This document shows positions 1 through 8,664 of a stretch of DNA of 64,000 bases, piece by piece; position 1 is the stretch's first letter, and each line of letters starts with the position of its first letter. The notes under the pieces were generated by a model that worked only from the letters and a program-made list of their open reading frames with translations, was not told where the DNA came from and searched no databases. The translations under genes were made by a program, and so were the position numbers. The stretch is from Mucilaginibacter daejeonensis (lineage in GTDB: Bacteria; Bacteroidota; Bacteroidia; Sphingobacteriales; Sphingobacteriaceae). The stretch spans positions 868,001 through 932,000 of the forward strand of contig NZ_CP086068.1 of NCBI RefSeq assembly GCF_020783335.1, in the 5' to 3' direction.

Positions 1-681
1 AAAGGGCTGGCAGAGGTGCCTAAGAGCATCAACGTTAACATAGAGAATAAGCTGATCGAGGGTTTCAAGACGGCCAATATTTGCGCCATGGTAAAAGGCA
101 CCGTGAAACCCGATAGTGTCATCATGTTCACGGGGCATTACGACCACCTGGGCGGCATGGGTGCCGATACCTATTTCCCCGGAGCCAATGATAATGCCAG
201 CGGGATGGCCATGCTGTTAAGTTTGGCCAGGTACTACGCCGCGCATCCTCAGCCTTATACCATCGCTTTTATGTGTTTCGCGGGTGAGGAGGCCGGCATA
301 TTAGGGTCGAAATATTTTACCGAACATCCACTGATCCCATTAAGCCGCATCAAGTTCCTGCTCAATATGGATATTATGGGCACGGGTAACGAAGGCATTA
401 CGGTGGTGAACGCTACCGTTTATCCTAAACAGTTCGAACTCATTAAACAGGTGAACGCTAAAGGTAACTACCTGGCCAAGATCGCCTCGCGGGGTAAGGC
501 GGCCAATAGCGATCACTACTGGTTCACCGAAAAGGGCGTTCCTGCGTTCTTCATATACACCATGGGTGGCATCAAAGCTTACCACGATGTTTTTGATGTG
601 AGCCGCACCTTACCGTTGACCGAGTATAACGATCTGTTCAAACTGATCACCGGCTTTGCCGATGGGTTGATGAAGCAGTGA
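1..681 (+). CDS. M28 family zinc aminopeptidase, 5' truncated
   Basis: The reading frame is open from base 1, so the N-terminal part lies outside the window; about 226 residues remain. This is the catalytic part of an M28 (aminopeptidase Y/S type) di-zinc exopeptidase. The metal and catalytic residues appear in family order: HYDHLGG (nt 136-156), NDNASG, the GEEAG pair (catalytic Glu plus metal Glu), MDIMG and SDHYWF. Such proteins are normally secreted or periplasmic and trim peptides from the N terminus; any signal peptide would be in the missing part. The stop codon directly abuts the stop of the convergent AlkD-like gene, with no base between. Family assignment is firm; substrate is unknown. 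Confidence 0.88.
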   Translation, partial: KGLAEVPKSINVNIENKLIEGFKTANICAMVKGTVKPDSVIMFTGHYDHLGGMGADTYFPGANDNASGMAMLLSLARYYAAHPQPYTIAFMCFAGEEAGILGSKYFTEHPLIPLSRIKFLLNMDIMGTGNEGITVVNATVYPKQFELIKQVNAKGNYLAKIASRGKAANSDHYWFTEKGVPAFFIYTMGGIKAYHDVFDVSRTLPLTEYNDLFKLITGFADGLMKQ

Positions 682-1788
682 TCACGCTGGGCAAAGTTCA
701 AAACTGCCGCGTGCCTTTTCCTGCCCGTTAATGATCACCGATACTTCGTGCGTGCCGCAATAATAGGTACGGGTGGTGATCACCACAAAACGGTGCCGAC
801 GGTCGATCGTGCAGGTCTCGCCCGGCTGGTAAATGCGTTCGCTGATCTTAAATACTTTTTTGGATAGCTTTCCATTCTTCATCAAGTAGAATAAGGCATA
901 CTCTAAACGTATCTTTTGGGCCACGTCACGCTCATTGCGTAGGGTGAACCTGATATCCAGGTCGCCGCCAATAGTAACTTTTGGAGTAATGATCTGGAGG
1001 TTGGTAAGCGTTACTTGCGTAGCATCCAGTCCGAAGTGTTTGAGTATCTCGGTGTGCCCTTGCTTGAGCAGCGTGCGGCTTCCGTGTTTGATGATGGCGT
1101 CTGTTTCGGCACTGATGCCCTGCCAATCGCGGGCGATCTGCAACACCACATCTGGGTGATCGCGGGCTATATCATTCAAACTGTTGGCCACGCTACGGCG
1201 CACCCACTCCGATGGGTCGTTCTTCAGCTTCTCGAGGATAGGTATGATCAGTTGCGGGTCTTTTTTCAACGCGGGTACCGCCATCGCCCAGGGTAAACGG
1301 CTGCGGCTGCCCTCGCTGGCCAGTCGGCGCACGGCGTAGCTATCATGATCGGCCCATTTCAGCATCTGTGCCAGCATTGCATCGGTGTACCTGATCAGGA
1401 ACGGGCGGACCGCGAACTCGCAGCTTACCAACTGGGTGATCTGCTCTATGGCATGCACCGATGTATCGTAGTCGTCCAGACCGTAAACCTCCACATAGTC
1501 GGGCAACAGCATTAAGGGTAACATATCCATGCCGATCATGGTGCGGCGTAGCTCAGGTATCAGCTGTTCGATCACCCTAACGGCCTCAGTATATGCCGAC
1601 GGCATGAACTGGTGCAGCACCATGGCCGTATGCCGCATGCGCTGTTTCAGCTCCATGCCGTCGAACGCAGGTGTGTAAATGCGTTGTATGAAAAGCTTCC
1701 CATCAAGTTGAGGTAGCACATGCGCCAATGCGGTGGTGAACCGGCCGTAAAAAGCGGGCGAATAGTATTCTTTGAGCGGAGTGGCCAT
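682..1788 (-). CDS. DNA alkylation repair protein (AlkD-like HEAT-repeat)
   Basis: 368 residues, matching the longer COG4335-type AlkD relatives rather than the roughly 240-residue Bacillus AlkD. The middle (about residues 130-230) shows helical HEAT-like repeats with the typical run WVRRSVANSLNDIARDHP. The last 110 residues look like a beta-rich extra domain. The family excises or binds alkylated bases such as N3- and N7-alkylpurines without base flipping. Start is ATG at 1786-1788. It is a lone gene on this strand, converging on the M28 peptidase and facing the SMR gene divergently. Activity on DNA is inferred from family only. Confidence 0.8.
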   Translation of the reverse strand: MATPLKEYYSPAFYGRFTTALAHVLPQLDGKLFIQRIYTPAFDGMELKQRMRHTAMVLHQFMPSAYTEAVRVIEQLIPELRRTMIGMDMLPLMLLPDYVEVYGLDDYDTSVHAIEQITQLVSCEFAVRPFLIRYTDAMLAQMLKWADHDSYAVRRLASEGSRSRLPWAMAVPALKKDPQLIIPILEKLKNDPSEWVRRSVANSLNDIARDHPDVVLQIARDWQGISAETDAIIKHGSRTLLKQGHTEILKHFGLDATQVTLTNLQIITPKVTIGGDLDIRFTLRNERDVAQKIRLEYALFYLMKNGKLSKKVFKISERIYQPGETCTIDRRHRFVVITTRTYYCGTHEVSVIINGQEKARGSFELCPA

Positions 1789-1877
1789 TGGGCTAATTTA
1801 AAAGTAATATCCGTATCAATGTCATGGTGTTTAACTGCCTCTTGTTCGTGATCCATAGTAAAGCTACCTTTACCGCA

Positions 1878-2210
1878 ATGAGATACTTATACCTCCTGGT
1901 GGCCATTATATCTGAGGTGATCGCCACGTCGGCGCTCAAATCGTCCGAGAATTTTTCGCGGTTGTGGCCGTCGGTGCTGGTGGTGCTGGGCTATGCTTCG
2001 GCATTTTATTTTTTAAGCTTAACGCTTAAGGTATTGCCTATGGGTATCTCATACGCCATATGGTCTGGTGTGGGAATCGTACTTATCTCGCTGGCTGGCC
2101 TGATCTTTTACAAGCAAAAGCTGGATATGCCAGCCGTTATTGGCATGGTGCTGATCATTGCGGGCGTGTTGGTGATCAATCTCTTCTCCAATTCTACTGA
2201 AATGCATTAA
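1878..2210 (+). CDS. SMR family multidrug efflux transporter
   Basis: 110 residues with four predicted membrane helices, the standard small multidrug resistance size. The start was set at ATG 1878 (MRYLYLLVAIISEVIATS) because an upstream in-frame GTG would add an unrelated N terminus. The essential membrane Glu of helix 1 (EmrE Glu14 equivalent) is in SEVIATSALK, and the conserved Trp and Gly of helix 3 are in YAIWSGVGIVLI. The family exchanges protons for quaternary ammonium, guanidinium or polyamine compounds as an antiparallel dimer. Drug export or guanidinium export cannot be told apart here. Its stop shares a TTAA palindrome with the stop of the convergent TonB receptor. Confidence 0.88.
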   Translation: MRYLYLLVAIISEVIATSALKSSENFSRLWPSVLVVLGYASAFYFLSLTLKVLPMGISYAIWSGVGIVLISLAGLIFYKQKLDMPAVIGMVLIIAGVLVINLFSNSTEMH

Positions 2211-4675
2211 AAGGGCACTACCGCCTTTAAGCTGATGTTGCGGCCAATGTTGTGAATCCCGCTACGGCCATTGGGCGATGCCGAATAATATTCAAAATAT
2301 TTGAGCCGGTTAAGGTTCGACTGATAGGCCTTATCAAAAAGGTTATCCACCTGTAAAAAAAGGTCCAGTACCGTTCTTCCGTTCTTGTTCTTGAATCCGC
2401 TGCCACATCCTACGTTCCATAGGGTATAACCGGGCGTAGCCGTCTCGGTATTATCGAGTGCGTAAAAATTGTTCTGTGCGGCGTAAGCATCTGCTTCCAG
2501 TTTAACGTAGGGTTTGGCCCATGAGGTACTTTTGGGTTGGAGGTTGATACGCAATTCCGACCGTACGTGCAGCGGCGGGATGAACGGCAGGTACCGCGCC
2601 GCATCACCCGCGCGGGCGATCAGTTCCTTGTTTTGATTCAAGCCCTTTACGTAAGCCAAGCTATTGTTCCAATTGAACCATTTGGCGCTTTGCGGGTGCA
2701 GGTTGGCGGTGAGCTCGATACCATACAAACGCGCTTTCGACTGCTGATACTGGTAAGTACTGTTCCCCGGCACGATCACCACCGGGTTGCCGTCGGCATC
2801 GTTCAAACGGGCCTGGTAAATGTAATTCTGTATGTTGTTGTTGAACAGGTCGGCACTGAGGTCAGCATCTTTTAAATACGCCACAATGCCCACATCCTGC
2901 TGTAAATTGAACTCGGGCCTGAAGCCACGGTTGCCCAGGTAAACGATGTGCGCACCGGGATCTAACCCATTGGAGCCGATCTCGGTGATATTGGGCGCTC
3001 GGTAACCCCGCGCGATATTGGCTTTCAGCAACAGCCGCTCGGTCACATTGTAGGTGACCCCCAAACTGCCTGATATACCCGTGTAAGTTTTTGCAAATGA
3101 GGGAAATTGCAGGTAAGCACCGGCGGTATCGGCCCCGGTCACGTGTTTTTGAAAACCATTCTGTGGATTATCAGCCACGTAAAAGTTCTTCCAACTCGTA
3201 TGGCGGTTATCAAAACGGATGCCCCCGCTAATATCAACCTTACCCAAAGTTTTTTTGGCGAACAGGAACGTGCCGATATCGAAAAGGTCATGATCAGGGA
3301 TCGGGAAATCGGTGGCGTTCTTGCTGCGGTTGGTCTGGTACATGCCGTTCACGCCAATGGTGGTCTCGATGCCGGCCATATCAGGCAGGTTATACTTCAC
3401 ATCATAATTAAGCGTGTTGAGCACCACATAAAGTCCTGGTTGTTGAGGTTGGGTGGGGTGATTGTACTCGCGCCTTACACTTTGCTGGCCACCCAACAAC
3501 ACGTTTAGGCTGCCCTCGCCCAATTTGAACTGGCTGGTGCTGTACAGGCGGTAATGCTGTATATGCTGGTACAACGGGTTGAGGCGGTAGGTCTTTAATT
3601 CGTTGTCAGGTACGATGGGGCGGTTCTTGATATCATCGCCATCATCAAGCACCTGCCGGGTAAAGCGCCGGGTCAACGAGTCGCGGCTGCCGTCGGGTAT
3701 CTCCTGTTTGTTGTTGAACAGGGTAGTGGCCAGTTGGATGTATCCCCAACCCTTATCTACCCGGGCCATGGCCGATAGGTTAAGCTCACGGTAGGCCGTG
3801 CCGTAAACGCGGCCGTCCACACTGTTGGTATAGTTGTGCGCCAACTTGCCGGTGCCACGGGCGGTAAAGCGCCAGTCGTCATGCTTATACGCCAACCCTA
3901 ACGAGGAGCCGATCAGCCCGTTGTTGGTATGATGGTCGGCCGTATAGTCGCCACTTAAAGCGTTGTTCTCAAAGGCTGGCAAGAACGGGATCATATTGAT
4001 CACGCCTGCCAGCGCATCTGACCCGTAGATCAAACTTGCCGGGCCTTTCACCACTTCGGCACGGGCAATGCCATACTGATCGATCTCGATCCCGTGCTCA
4101 TCGCCCCATTGCTGGCCCTCCTGGCGTATACCATCATACAAGGTCAACACCCGGTTGTAGCCTAAGCCACGTATGAAGGGCTTGGATACGTTAGGCCCGG
4201 TAGTGACCGCGTTAACACCCGGCACACCCTTTACTATGGCATCAATGATGTTGTTGTTCACGTGGCGGTCCATATCCTTTTTGGTCATCACTACCACCGG
4301 TATCGGGTTCTTGCGCACCTCCGTGGCGCGGCTTACACCGGTCACCACCACATCGTTCAGTTTCGATTCGCTTTTGAGTAGCTCTACATCCACGGTCGCG
4401 CTACCGCCAGCCTTCACTTCGGCGTTATGTTGCTGCTTTTGATAGCCCAATGCCGAGAAAGTGATCGTGTAGCTGCCCGGCTTCAAACCCGGCAACTGAT
4501 AACGGCCATCGTTACCAGTTCGGGTGCCTATAGGTTTACCCTGTACGCCTACTGATACGAAGGAGACCGGCCCATCGCCCACAGCCATGACCCGACCTTT
4601 GATGATACCTGTTTGTGCAAAGGCGTTGACACACAGGATAAGTAAGCAACCGATAAGGTGTAGATGTTTTGACAT
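2207..4675 (-). CDS. TonB-dependent outer-membrane receptor, probably metal-regulated
   Basis: 822 residues from ATG 4675: signal peptide (to about FAQ, residue 22), a carboxypeptidase-regulatory-like beta-sandwich (about 25-105), a plug with VPGVNAV and GPASLIYGSDALAGVINM (about 110-230), then a 22-strand barrel ending in SLKAVVPF with a terminal Phe. The plug contains EGQQWGDEHGIEID, a His/Asp/Glu-rich stretch that I associate with metal-type receptors. It is not a SusC: no SusD follows and it is short. It faces a DtxR/MntR-family gene across a perfect palindrome, so uptake of iron, manganese or another metal chelate under repression by that metal is the likely role. The ligand is not identifiable from sequence. 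Confidence 0.85.
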   Translation of the reverse strand: MSKHLHLIGCLLILCVNAFAQTGIIKGRVMAVGDGPVSFVSVGVQGKPIGTRTGNDGRYQLPGLKPGSYTITFSALGYQKQQHNAEVKAGGSATVDVELLKSESKLNDVVVTGVSRATEVRKNPIPVVVMTKKDMDRHVNNNIIDAIVKGVPGVNAVTTGPNVSKPFIRGLGYNRVLTLYDGIRQEGQQWGDEHGIEIDQYGIARAEVVKGPASLIYGSDALAGVINMIPFLPAFENNALSGDYTADHHTNNGLIGSSLGLAYKHDDWRFTARGTGKLAHNYTNSVDGRVYGTAYRELNLSAMARVDKGWGYIQLATTLFNNKQEIPDGSRDSLTRRFTRQVLDDGDDIKNRPIVPDNELKTYRLNPLYQHIQHYRLYSTSQFKLGEGSLNVLLGGQQSVRREYNHPTQPQQPGLYVVLNTLNYDVKYNLPDMAGIETTIGVNGMYQTNRSKNATDFPIPDHDLFDIGTFLFAKKTLGKVDISGGIRFDNRHTSWKNFYVADNPQNGFQKHVTGADTAGAYLQFPSFAKTYTGISGSLGVTYNVTERLLLKANIARGYRAPNITEIGSNGLDPGAHIVYLGNRGFRPEFNLQQDVGIVAYLKDADLSADLFNNNIQNYIYQARLNDADGNPVVIVPGNSTYQYQQSKARLYGIELTANLHPQSAKWFNWNNSLAYVKGLNQNKELIARAGDAARYLPFIPPLHVRSELRINLQPKSTSWAKPYVKLEADAYAAQNNFYALDNTETATPGYTLWNVGCGSGFKNKNGRTVLDLFLQVDNLFDKAYQSNLNRLKYFEYYSASPNGRSGIHNIGRNISLKAVVPF

Positions 4676-4701
4676 TGCTAAATAATAAATTGTGTTAAGC
4701 A

Positions 4702-4737
4702 AAATTATAAAATTAGGTATACCTAATTTTATAATTT
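4702..4737. promoter_or_regulatory. 36-bp perfect palindrome, candidate DtxR/MntR operator
   Basis: Every base from 4702 to 4719 pairs with its complement from 4737 down to 4720, giving 18 + 18 with no spacer. The core TTAGGTATACCTAA resembles known DtxR/IdeR-type operators (TTAGG-N-CCTAA). It sits in the divergent region between the TonB receptor start (4675) and the metalloregulator start (4785 or 4755), and its AT-rich arms overlap where both promoters should be. Autoregulation and co-regulation of both genes is inferred. Confidence 0.75.
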
Positions 4738-4784
4738 ACAATTTTTATTTCTTTATGTTTGATTGGTCTAAACAAAGTGATGTA

Positions 4785-5441
4785 ATGAACACTTTCTCAG
4801 AGGAGAATTACCTGAAAGCCATCTTCAGGTTATCGCAAATGGCAGATGTGAAAAAGATATCGACCAGTGCTATTGCCGAGGCACTGGGCAACAACCCTGC
4901 ATCGGTAGTGGATATGATACGCAAGCTCAGCGATAAGCAACTGATCGAGTACGATAAGAAGAAAGGGGTCAAGCTGACCACCCAGGGACAAAAGGACGCT
5001 ATACAGATCGTGCGTAAGCACCGGTTGTGGGAAGTGTTCCTGCTGGAAAAGCTGGACTACCGCTGGGATGAGATACACGATATAGCCGAAGAACTCGAGC
5101 ACATCAAATACCATGACCTGGCCGACCGCCTAGACCGCTTCCTGGGTTTCCCGGAGTACGATCCGCATGGCGACCCTATACCCAAGGCCAACGGCAAAAT
5201 GGCCCGCCCGTTCTCAGCATCACTGGCCGATGGTAAGGTGGGCAGCACTTACCGCGTAGCCGCAGTGCGCGATACCAGCAGCGATTTTTTACAGTACCTG
5301 CACAAGCTCGAGATCGGCATCGGTACACAGATACGCCTTATTGAGCAGATCGCGTTCGACCGCTCATTGGTGATCAGTATCAACAACGGCGAGGCGGCCA
5401 CCGTATCGGCCAAATTTGGCGAGAATATCCTGATCAGTTAA
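4785..5441 (+). CDS. DtxR/MntR family metal-dependent transcriptional repressor
   Basis: 218 residues from MNTFSEENYLKAIFRL. An upstream ATG at 4755 would add ten residues and is less like family N termini. Residues 1-65 form the winged helix-turn-helix (TSAIAEALGNNPASVVDMIRKL), about 66-140 the dimerisation and metal-binding helices with the HRLWEVFL and EELEHI ligand region, and about 150-218 an SH3/FeoA-like domain. The longer form is typical of iron or manganese DtxR proteins in Bacteroidetes. With Fe(II) or Mn(II) bound the dimer represses metal uptake genes. The palindrome just upstream and the divergent TonB receptor fit that role. Which metal is sensed cannot be read from the sequence. 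Confidence 0.88.
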   Translation: MNTFSEENYLKAIFRLSQMADVKKISTSAIAEALGNNPASVVDMIRKLSDKQLIEYDKKKGVKLTTQGQKDAIQIVRKHRLWEVFLLEKLDYRWDEIHDIAEELEHIKYHDLADRLDRFLGFPEYDPHGDPIPKANGKMARPFSASLADGKVGSTYRVAAVRDTSSDFLQYLHKLEIGIGTQIRLIEQIAFDRSLVISINNGEAATVSAKFGENILIS

Positions 5442-5484
5442 GCGTTGCTTTTATATATTTGACCATCACACATCTATCTACACC

Positions 5485-6360
5485 ATGACACCACTCATTG
5501 AGGCAGCCGACCTGAAAGCACTTACCCCAGGCACCTACACCCTGATCGATGCACGGGGCTTTGGCAACAGCCGCGAACGTTATGAGCAGGGGCACCTGCC
5601 AGGTGCGCTGTATGTTGACCTGGAACAACTGGCCGCTCACCCTGAAGATGCCGCTGTTGGCGGCCGTCACCCGCTACCAGCCGCGGCCGAGTTTGCCGGG
5701 TTGTTAGGTAGCTTGGGCATGACGCCCGATAGCCATGTGATCGTGTATGATGACAAAGCTGCCGCTAACCCGGCCGCCCGTTTTTGGTGGATGCTCAAAG
5801 CCATTGGACACAGCCAGGTGCAGGTACTCAACGGCGGGTTACAAGCGGCTATTGATGCCGGTATGGAAGTGACCACCGACCTGACCGCTGAACCCCAAGC
5901 CACCACTTACCCGGTGCCTGCCGGTTTTGATGGCACTGTGACCATTGAAGAAGTGATGGAGGCCGCCAAAGATCCCGCCCGTATGGTGATCGATGTGCGC
6001 GAAACGCCGCGCTACAATGGCGACACCGAGCCGCTTGACCTGGTGGCAGGCCATATCCCCGGTGCGGTGAACATCCCTTACCTGACCAATTTGGCCGGTG
6101 GCAAATACCGCCCAGCCGAAGAACTGGCCGATCAGTATGAGCAGGCTTTAGGCAAGGTAGCGCCCGAAAAGGTGATCGTACATTGCGGGTCAGGGGTAAC
6201 GGCATGCCATACCTTGCTGGCCCTTGAGCAGGCAGGCATCAAAGGCGCCAAGCTTTACGTAGGCTCCTGGAGCGAGTGGTCGCGCCGAGACCTGCCTGTG
6301 GGCAAGGTATCTCCAGATACCGGTGAGCGTACCGAAACGCCGCCAGCAGAAAAGAAGTAA
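5485..6360 (+). CDS. sseA: 3-mercaptopyruvate/thiosulfate sulfurtransferase
   Basis: 291 residues with two tandem rhodanese domains. The first (about 1-130) is the inactive half and has no loop cysteine; the second (about 150-280) carries the active loop CGSGVTA after IVH, the signature usually linked to mercaptopyruvate rather than thiosulfate use. The enzyme moves sulfane sulfur to cyanide or thiols in the cytoplasm; no signal peptide is seen. A TAnnTTTG box (TATATTTG, 5454-5461) lies 23 nt before the ATG, so it probably has its own promoter despite being only 43 bp after the metalloregulator. The C terminus is a polar tail rich in Glu and Lys. Confidence 0.88.
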   Translation: MTPLIEAADLKALTPGTYTLIDARGFGNSRERYEQGHLPGALYVDLEQLAAHPEDAAVGGRHPLPAAAEFAGLLGSLGMTPDSHVIVYDDKAAANPAARFWWMLKAIGHSQVQVLNGGLQAAIDAGMEVTTDLTAEPQATTYPVPAGFDGTVTIEEVMEAAKDPARMVIDVRETPRYNGDTEPLDLVAGHIPGAVNIPYLTNLAGGKYRPAEELADQYEQALGKVAPEKVIVHCGSGVTACHTLLALEQAGIKGAKLYVGSWSEWSRRDLPVGKVSPDTGERTETPPAEKK

Positions 6361-6387
6361 GCTCTTTCGAATTTTATAACGGCTGAA

Positions 6388-7326
6388 CTATTTAGGCAAC
6401 TGTTTGATCTCGCGCTTGGTCATTTCTTTGGTCACGATCTCGGGTGTGCTTTCCACTTCGTACTGCTGCCCTGATCTTAATACCGCTCCTTTAGAGTTTT
6501 GATCAATGTAGAAGTTGGGCGTGATGAATCCATACAGACTTTTGGTGGTGGCGAGGCTTTGTCCGCGCGCACCCTCCAGATCGGCCGACCTCAGGTACGT
6601 CACGATCAGGTATACGCCATAAGGCCTCGATTCGCTGTACTTGCTGTTAAGGCCTAACGCAGTGCCCGGAAATACCACTTGACCTACCGAAACCTTAAAA
6701 CTTCCCTTTTTAAAGCCGCGGTAGGTGGCCAGCGTACCGTCGCTATGCTCGATAATGATCTCGTTCAAAGAGCTTTTGTAGGCTACCTCGGTGGGTTTGT
6801 CGGTGTCGTAGGTATCCTTGATGCTAACTACCGTGCCTTTGCGTACGGCGGCTATGGTATCTTCGGTGTCGGTATAAAAGTAATAGCCCTTCCAATCGTC
6901 GGGGGCGGTATTACCAAAGTAGGTGGCGTTGACGAAGGTGGCCTCAGAAACTTTGGTGTTGGCGCCTTTTCGGTAAGGCAGCACATAAACGATGTCGTTA
7001 TTGATCTTGGGTTTAAGCTTGCCCCTGATGTAGGAATACTTGTAGGAAAAAGTAATGCCCTGATCTTTATTGGTAGGTGTTAAGGTCTCTAACCGTCCCA
7101 TCTTGCCCGATGCGGTCAGTATACGCCTTTCTGAGCCTGACGAATTCACCAGCGTGGTAAAGTCGAGTACAACAGTGTAGGTGCCAAGATCGGCCTTCTC
7201 ATAATTGAGTTCAACGTTGCGGTTAGGATTCACCTGGTAGTTCACCCTCAGGGCGTCGTCCTGAGCAAAGGTATAGGTGGTGATGAGGGACAAGAGCAGC
7301 GAGAGCCCGAGCACTTTTTTGTACAT
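6388..7326 (-). CDS. Exported protein with degenerate M23 (LytM-like) domain
   Basis: 312 residues with a clear signal peptide (MYKKVLGLSLLLSLITTYTFAQ). About residues 150-260 follow the M23 peptidase fold: VRKGTVVSIKDTYD, then NEIIIEHSDGTLATYRGFKKGSFKVSVGQVVFPGTALG. In active M23 enzymes a catalytic HLHF-type motif follows; here the equivalent stretch reads PYGVYLIV with no histidine, and the upstream zinc-binding His/Asp pair is also not seen. It is therefore probably a non-catalytic binding or scaffold version, as with EnvC-type activators. Residues 20-140 are a beta-rich region of unknown function. No clear operon partner. Confidence 0.65.
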   Translation of the reverse strand: MYKKVLGLSLLLSLITTYTFAQDDALRVNYQVNPNRNVELNYEKADLGTYTVVLDFTTLVNSSGSERRILTASGKMGRLETLTPTNKDQGITFSYKYSYIRGKLKPKINNDIVYVLPYRKGANTKVSEATFVNATYFGNTAPDDWKGYYFYTDTEDTIAAVRKGTVVSIKDTYDTDKPTEVAYKSSLNEIIIEHSDGTLATYRGFKKGSFKVSVGQVVFPGTALGLNSKYSESRPYGVYLIVTYLRSADLEGARGQSLATTKSLYGFITPNFYIDQNSKGAVLRSGQQYEVESTPEIVTKEMTKREIKQLPK

Positions 7327-7462
7327 GACAGAGGTAGGTTAGGAGGTGTAGTTCGATAGATGATGTTCGTTAACAAATATGCGAAATTGATAGAAAATAA
7401 TCGTGAATATCCGGATGGTTTTAGCGTTTTCCTATCTTGCGTCACTTACCCGGCCATCCTGC

Positions 7463-8635
7463 ATGAAGCGCATCTTACCCGTCATTATCCTATCGCAGTT
7501 CTTTTGTACTTCGGTGTGGTTCGCGGGCAATGCGGTGATCGGCGACCTGGCGCGATCACTGCAACTGGGCCCTGCCTACCTGGGCTATCTGAGTAACGCA
7601 GTACAGGCCGGCTTCATTACCGGTACGCTGGTCTTTGCGTTGCTTGGGCTGAACGATAAATTCTCGCCATCAAAGATATTTTTCACTTGTGCGCTCATTG
7701 CGGCAGGTATCAACCTTGCGGTCAGTTCGGCGTGGATCACGCCCTTTTCACTTATCGGCTGCCGTGTGCTTACAGGGTTTTTCCTGGCGGGTATTTACCC
7801 GGTGGGTATGAAGATCGCTGCCGATCATTATCAACAAAGATTAGGACGCTCATTAGGTTATTTGGTTGGTGCTTTGGTATTGGGAACCGCGTTCCCGCAC
7901 CTGGTCAAAAGCTTATCAGCAGGTTTGCCGTGGAGGTATGTCATCTATACTACATCTGCTCTGTGTGTATTGGGCGGCGCGGCTATGTTGCTGTTTGTAC
8001 CCGGCGGACCATATCGAACCACCGGCCAAAAGCTCGATCTGTCGCAGGCGCTCACCGCCTTTAAAGATCCAAATTTCCGGTCGGCGGCATTGGGTTATGC
8101 AGGGCATATGTGGGAGTTGTATGCGTTCTGGGTGTTCGTGCCCGTGATGGTGAGTGCTTATGTGGCGCATTACCCGGCTTCCGGTCTGAATATACCGCTG
8201 ACCTCCTTCGGCGTCATCGCCGCAGGGAGCGTGGCTTGCGTGCTGGGTGGGCATCTATCGCAGCGTTGGGGTGCTCAACGGGTGGCTACCGCTGCGTTGA
8301 TCATCTCATGCGTCTGTTGTTTGCTGTCGCCGCTGTTCTTGTTCAGTGGTTCGCCTATTATGTTTGTGACCTCCCTGGTGGTATGGAGCATGGCCGTCAT
8401 CGCCGATTCGCCGCTCTTTTCAACATTGGTGGCACAGCATGCACCGGCAGCTTTCAAGGGTACGGCGCTGACCATGGTCACCTGTATAGGTTTCGCGGTA
8501 ACGCTGGTAAGCGTGCAACTCATCAGTGCTTTGCATAATGATCACAATGGCAATTATATATTCACGCTACTAGCCATAGGACCAATATTAGGTTTGCTGG
8601 CGCTCAAAAGGAGGCGTCAAGTTGATCAGGATTGA
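7463..8635 (+). CDS. MFS transporter
   Basis: 390 residues from MKRILPVIILSQFF, with about twelve hydrophobic helices. In-frame upstream codons to 7403 look like non-coding leader and were excluded. Helices 2-3 contain DKFSPSKIFF, in the place of the loop motif of the major facilitator superfamily, and helix 4 has the GCRVLTGFFLAGIYPVGMK run typical of NarK/CynX-like members. The second half repeats this pattern less strictly. The protein is an inner-membrane secondary transporter. I cannot assign a substrate; nitrate/cyanate-like or drug efflux subfamilies are possible. Its stop lies 29 bp from the stop of convergent proA, with no hairpin seen between. Confidence 0.8.
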   Translation: MKRILPVIILSQFFCTSVWFAGNAVIGDLARSLQLGPAYLGYLSNAVQAGFITGTLVFALLGLNDKFSPSKIFFTCALIAAGINLAVSSAWITPFSLIGCRVLTGFFLAGIYPVGMKIAADHYQQRLGRSLGYLVGALVLGTAFPHLVKSLSAGLPWRYVIYTTSALCVLGGAAMLLFVPGGPYRTTGQKLDLSQALTAFKDPNFRSAALGYAGHMWELYAFWVFVPVMVSAYVAHYPASGLNIPLTSFGVIAAGSVACVLGGHLSQRWGAQRVATAALIISCVCCLLSPLFLFSGSPIMFVTSLVVWSMAVIADSPLFSTLVAQHAPAAFKGTALTMVTCIGFAVTLVSVQLISALHNDHNGNYIFTLLAIGPILGLLALKRRRQVDQD

Positions 8636-8664
8636 ACTGGCATGTTGTTCGATTTGCCTGATCA

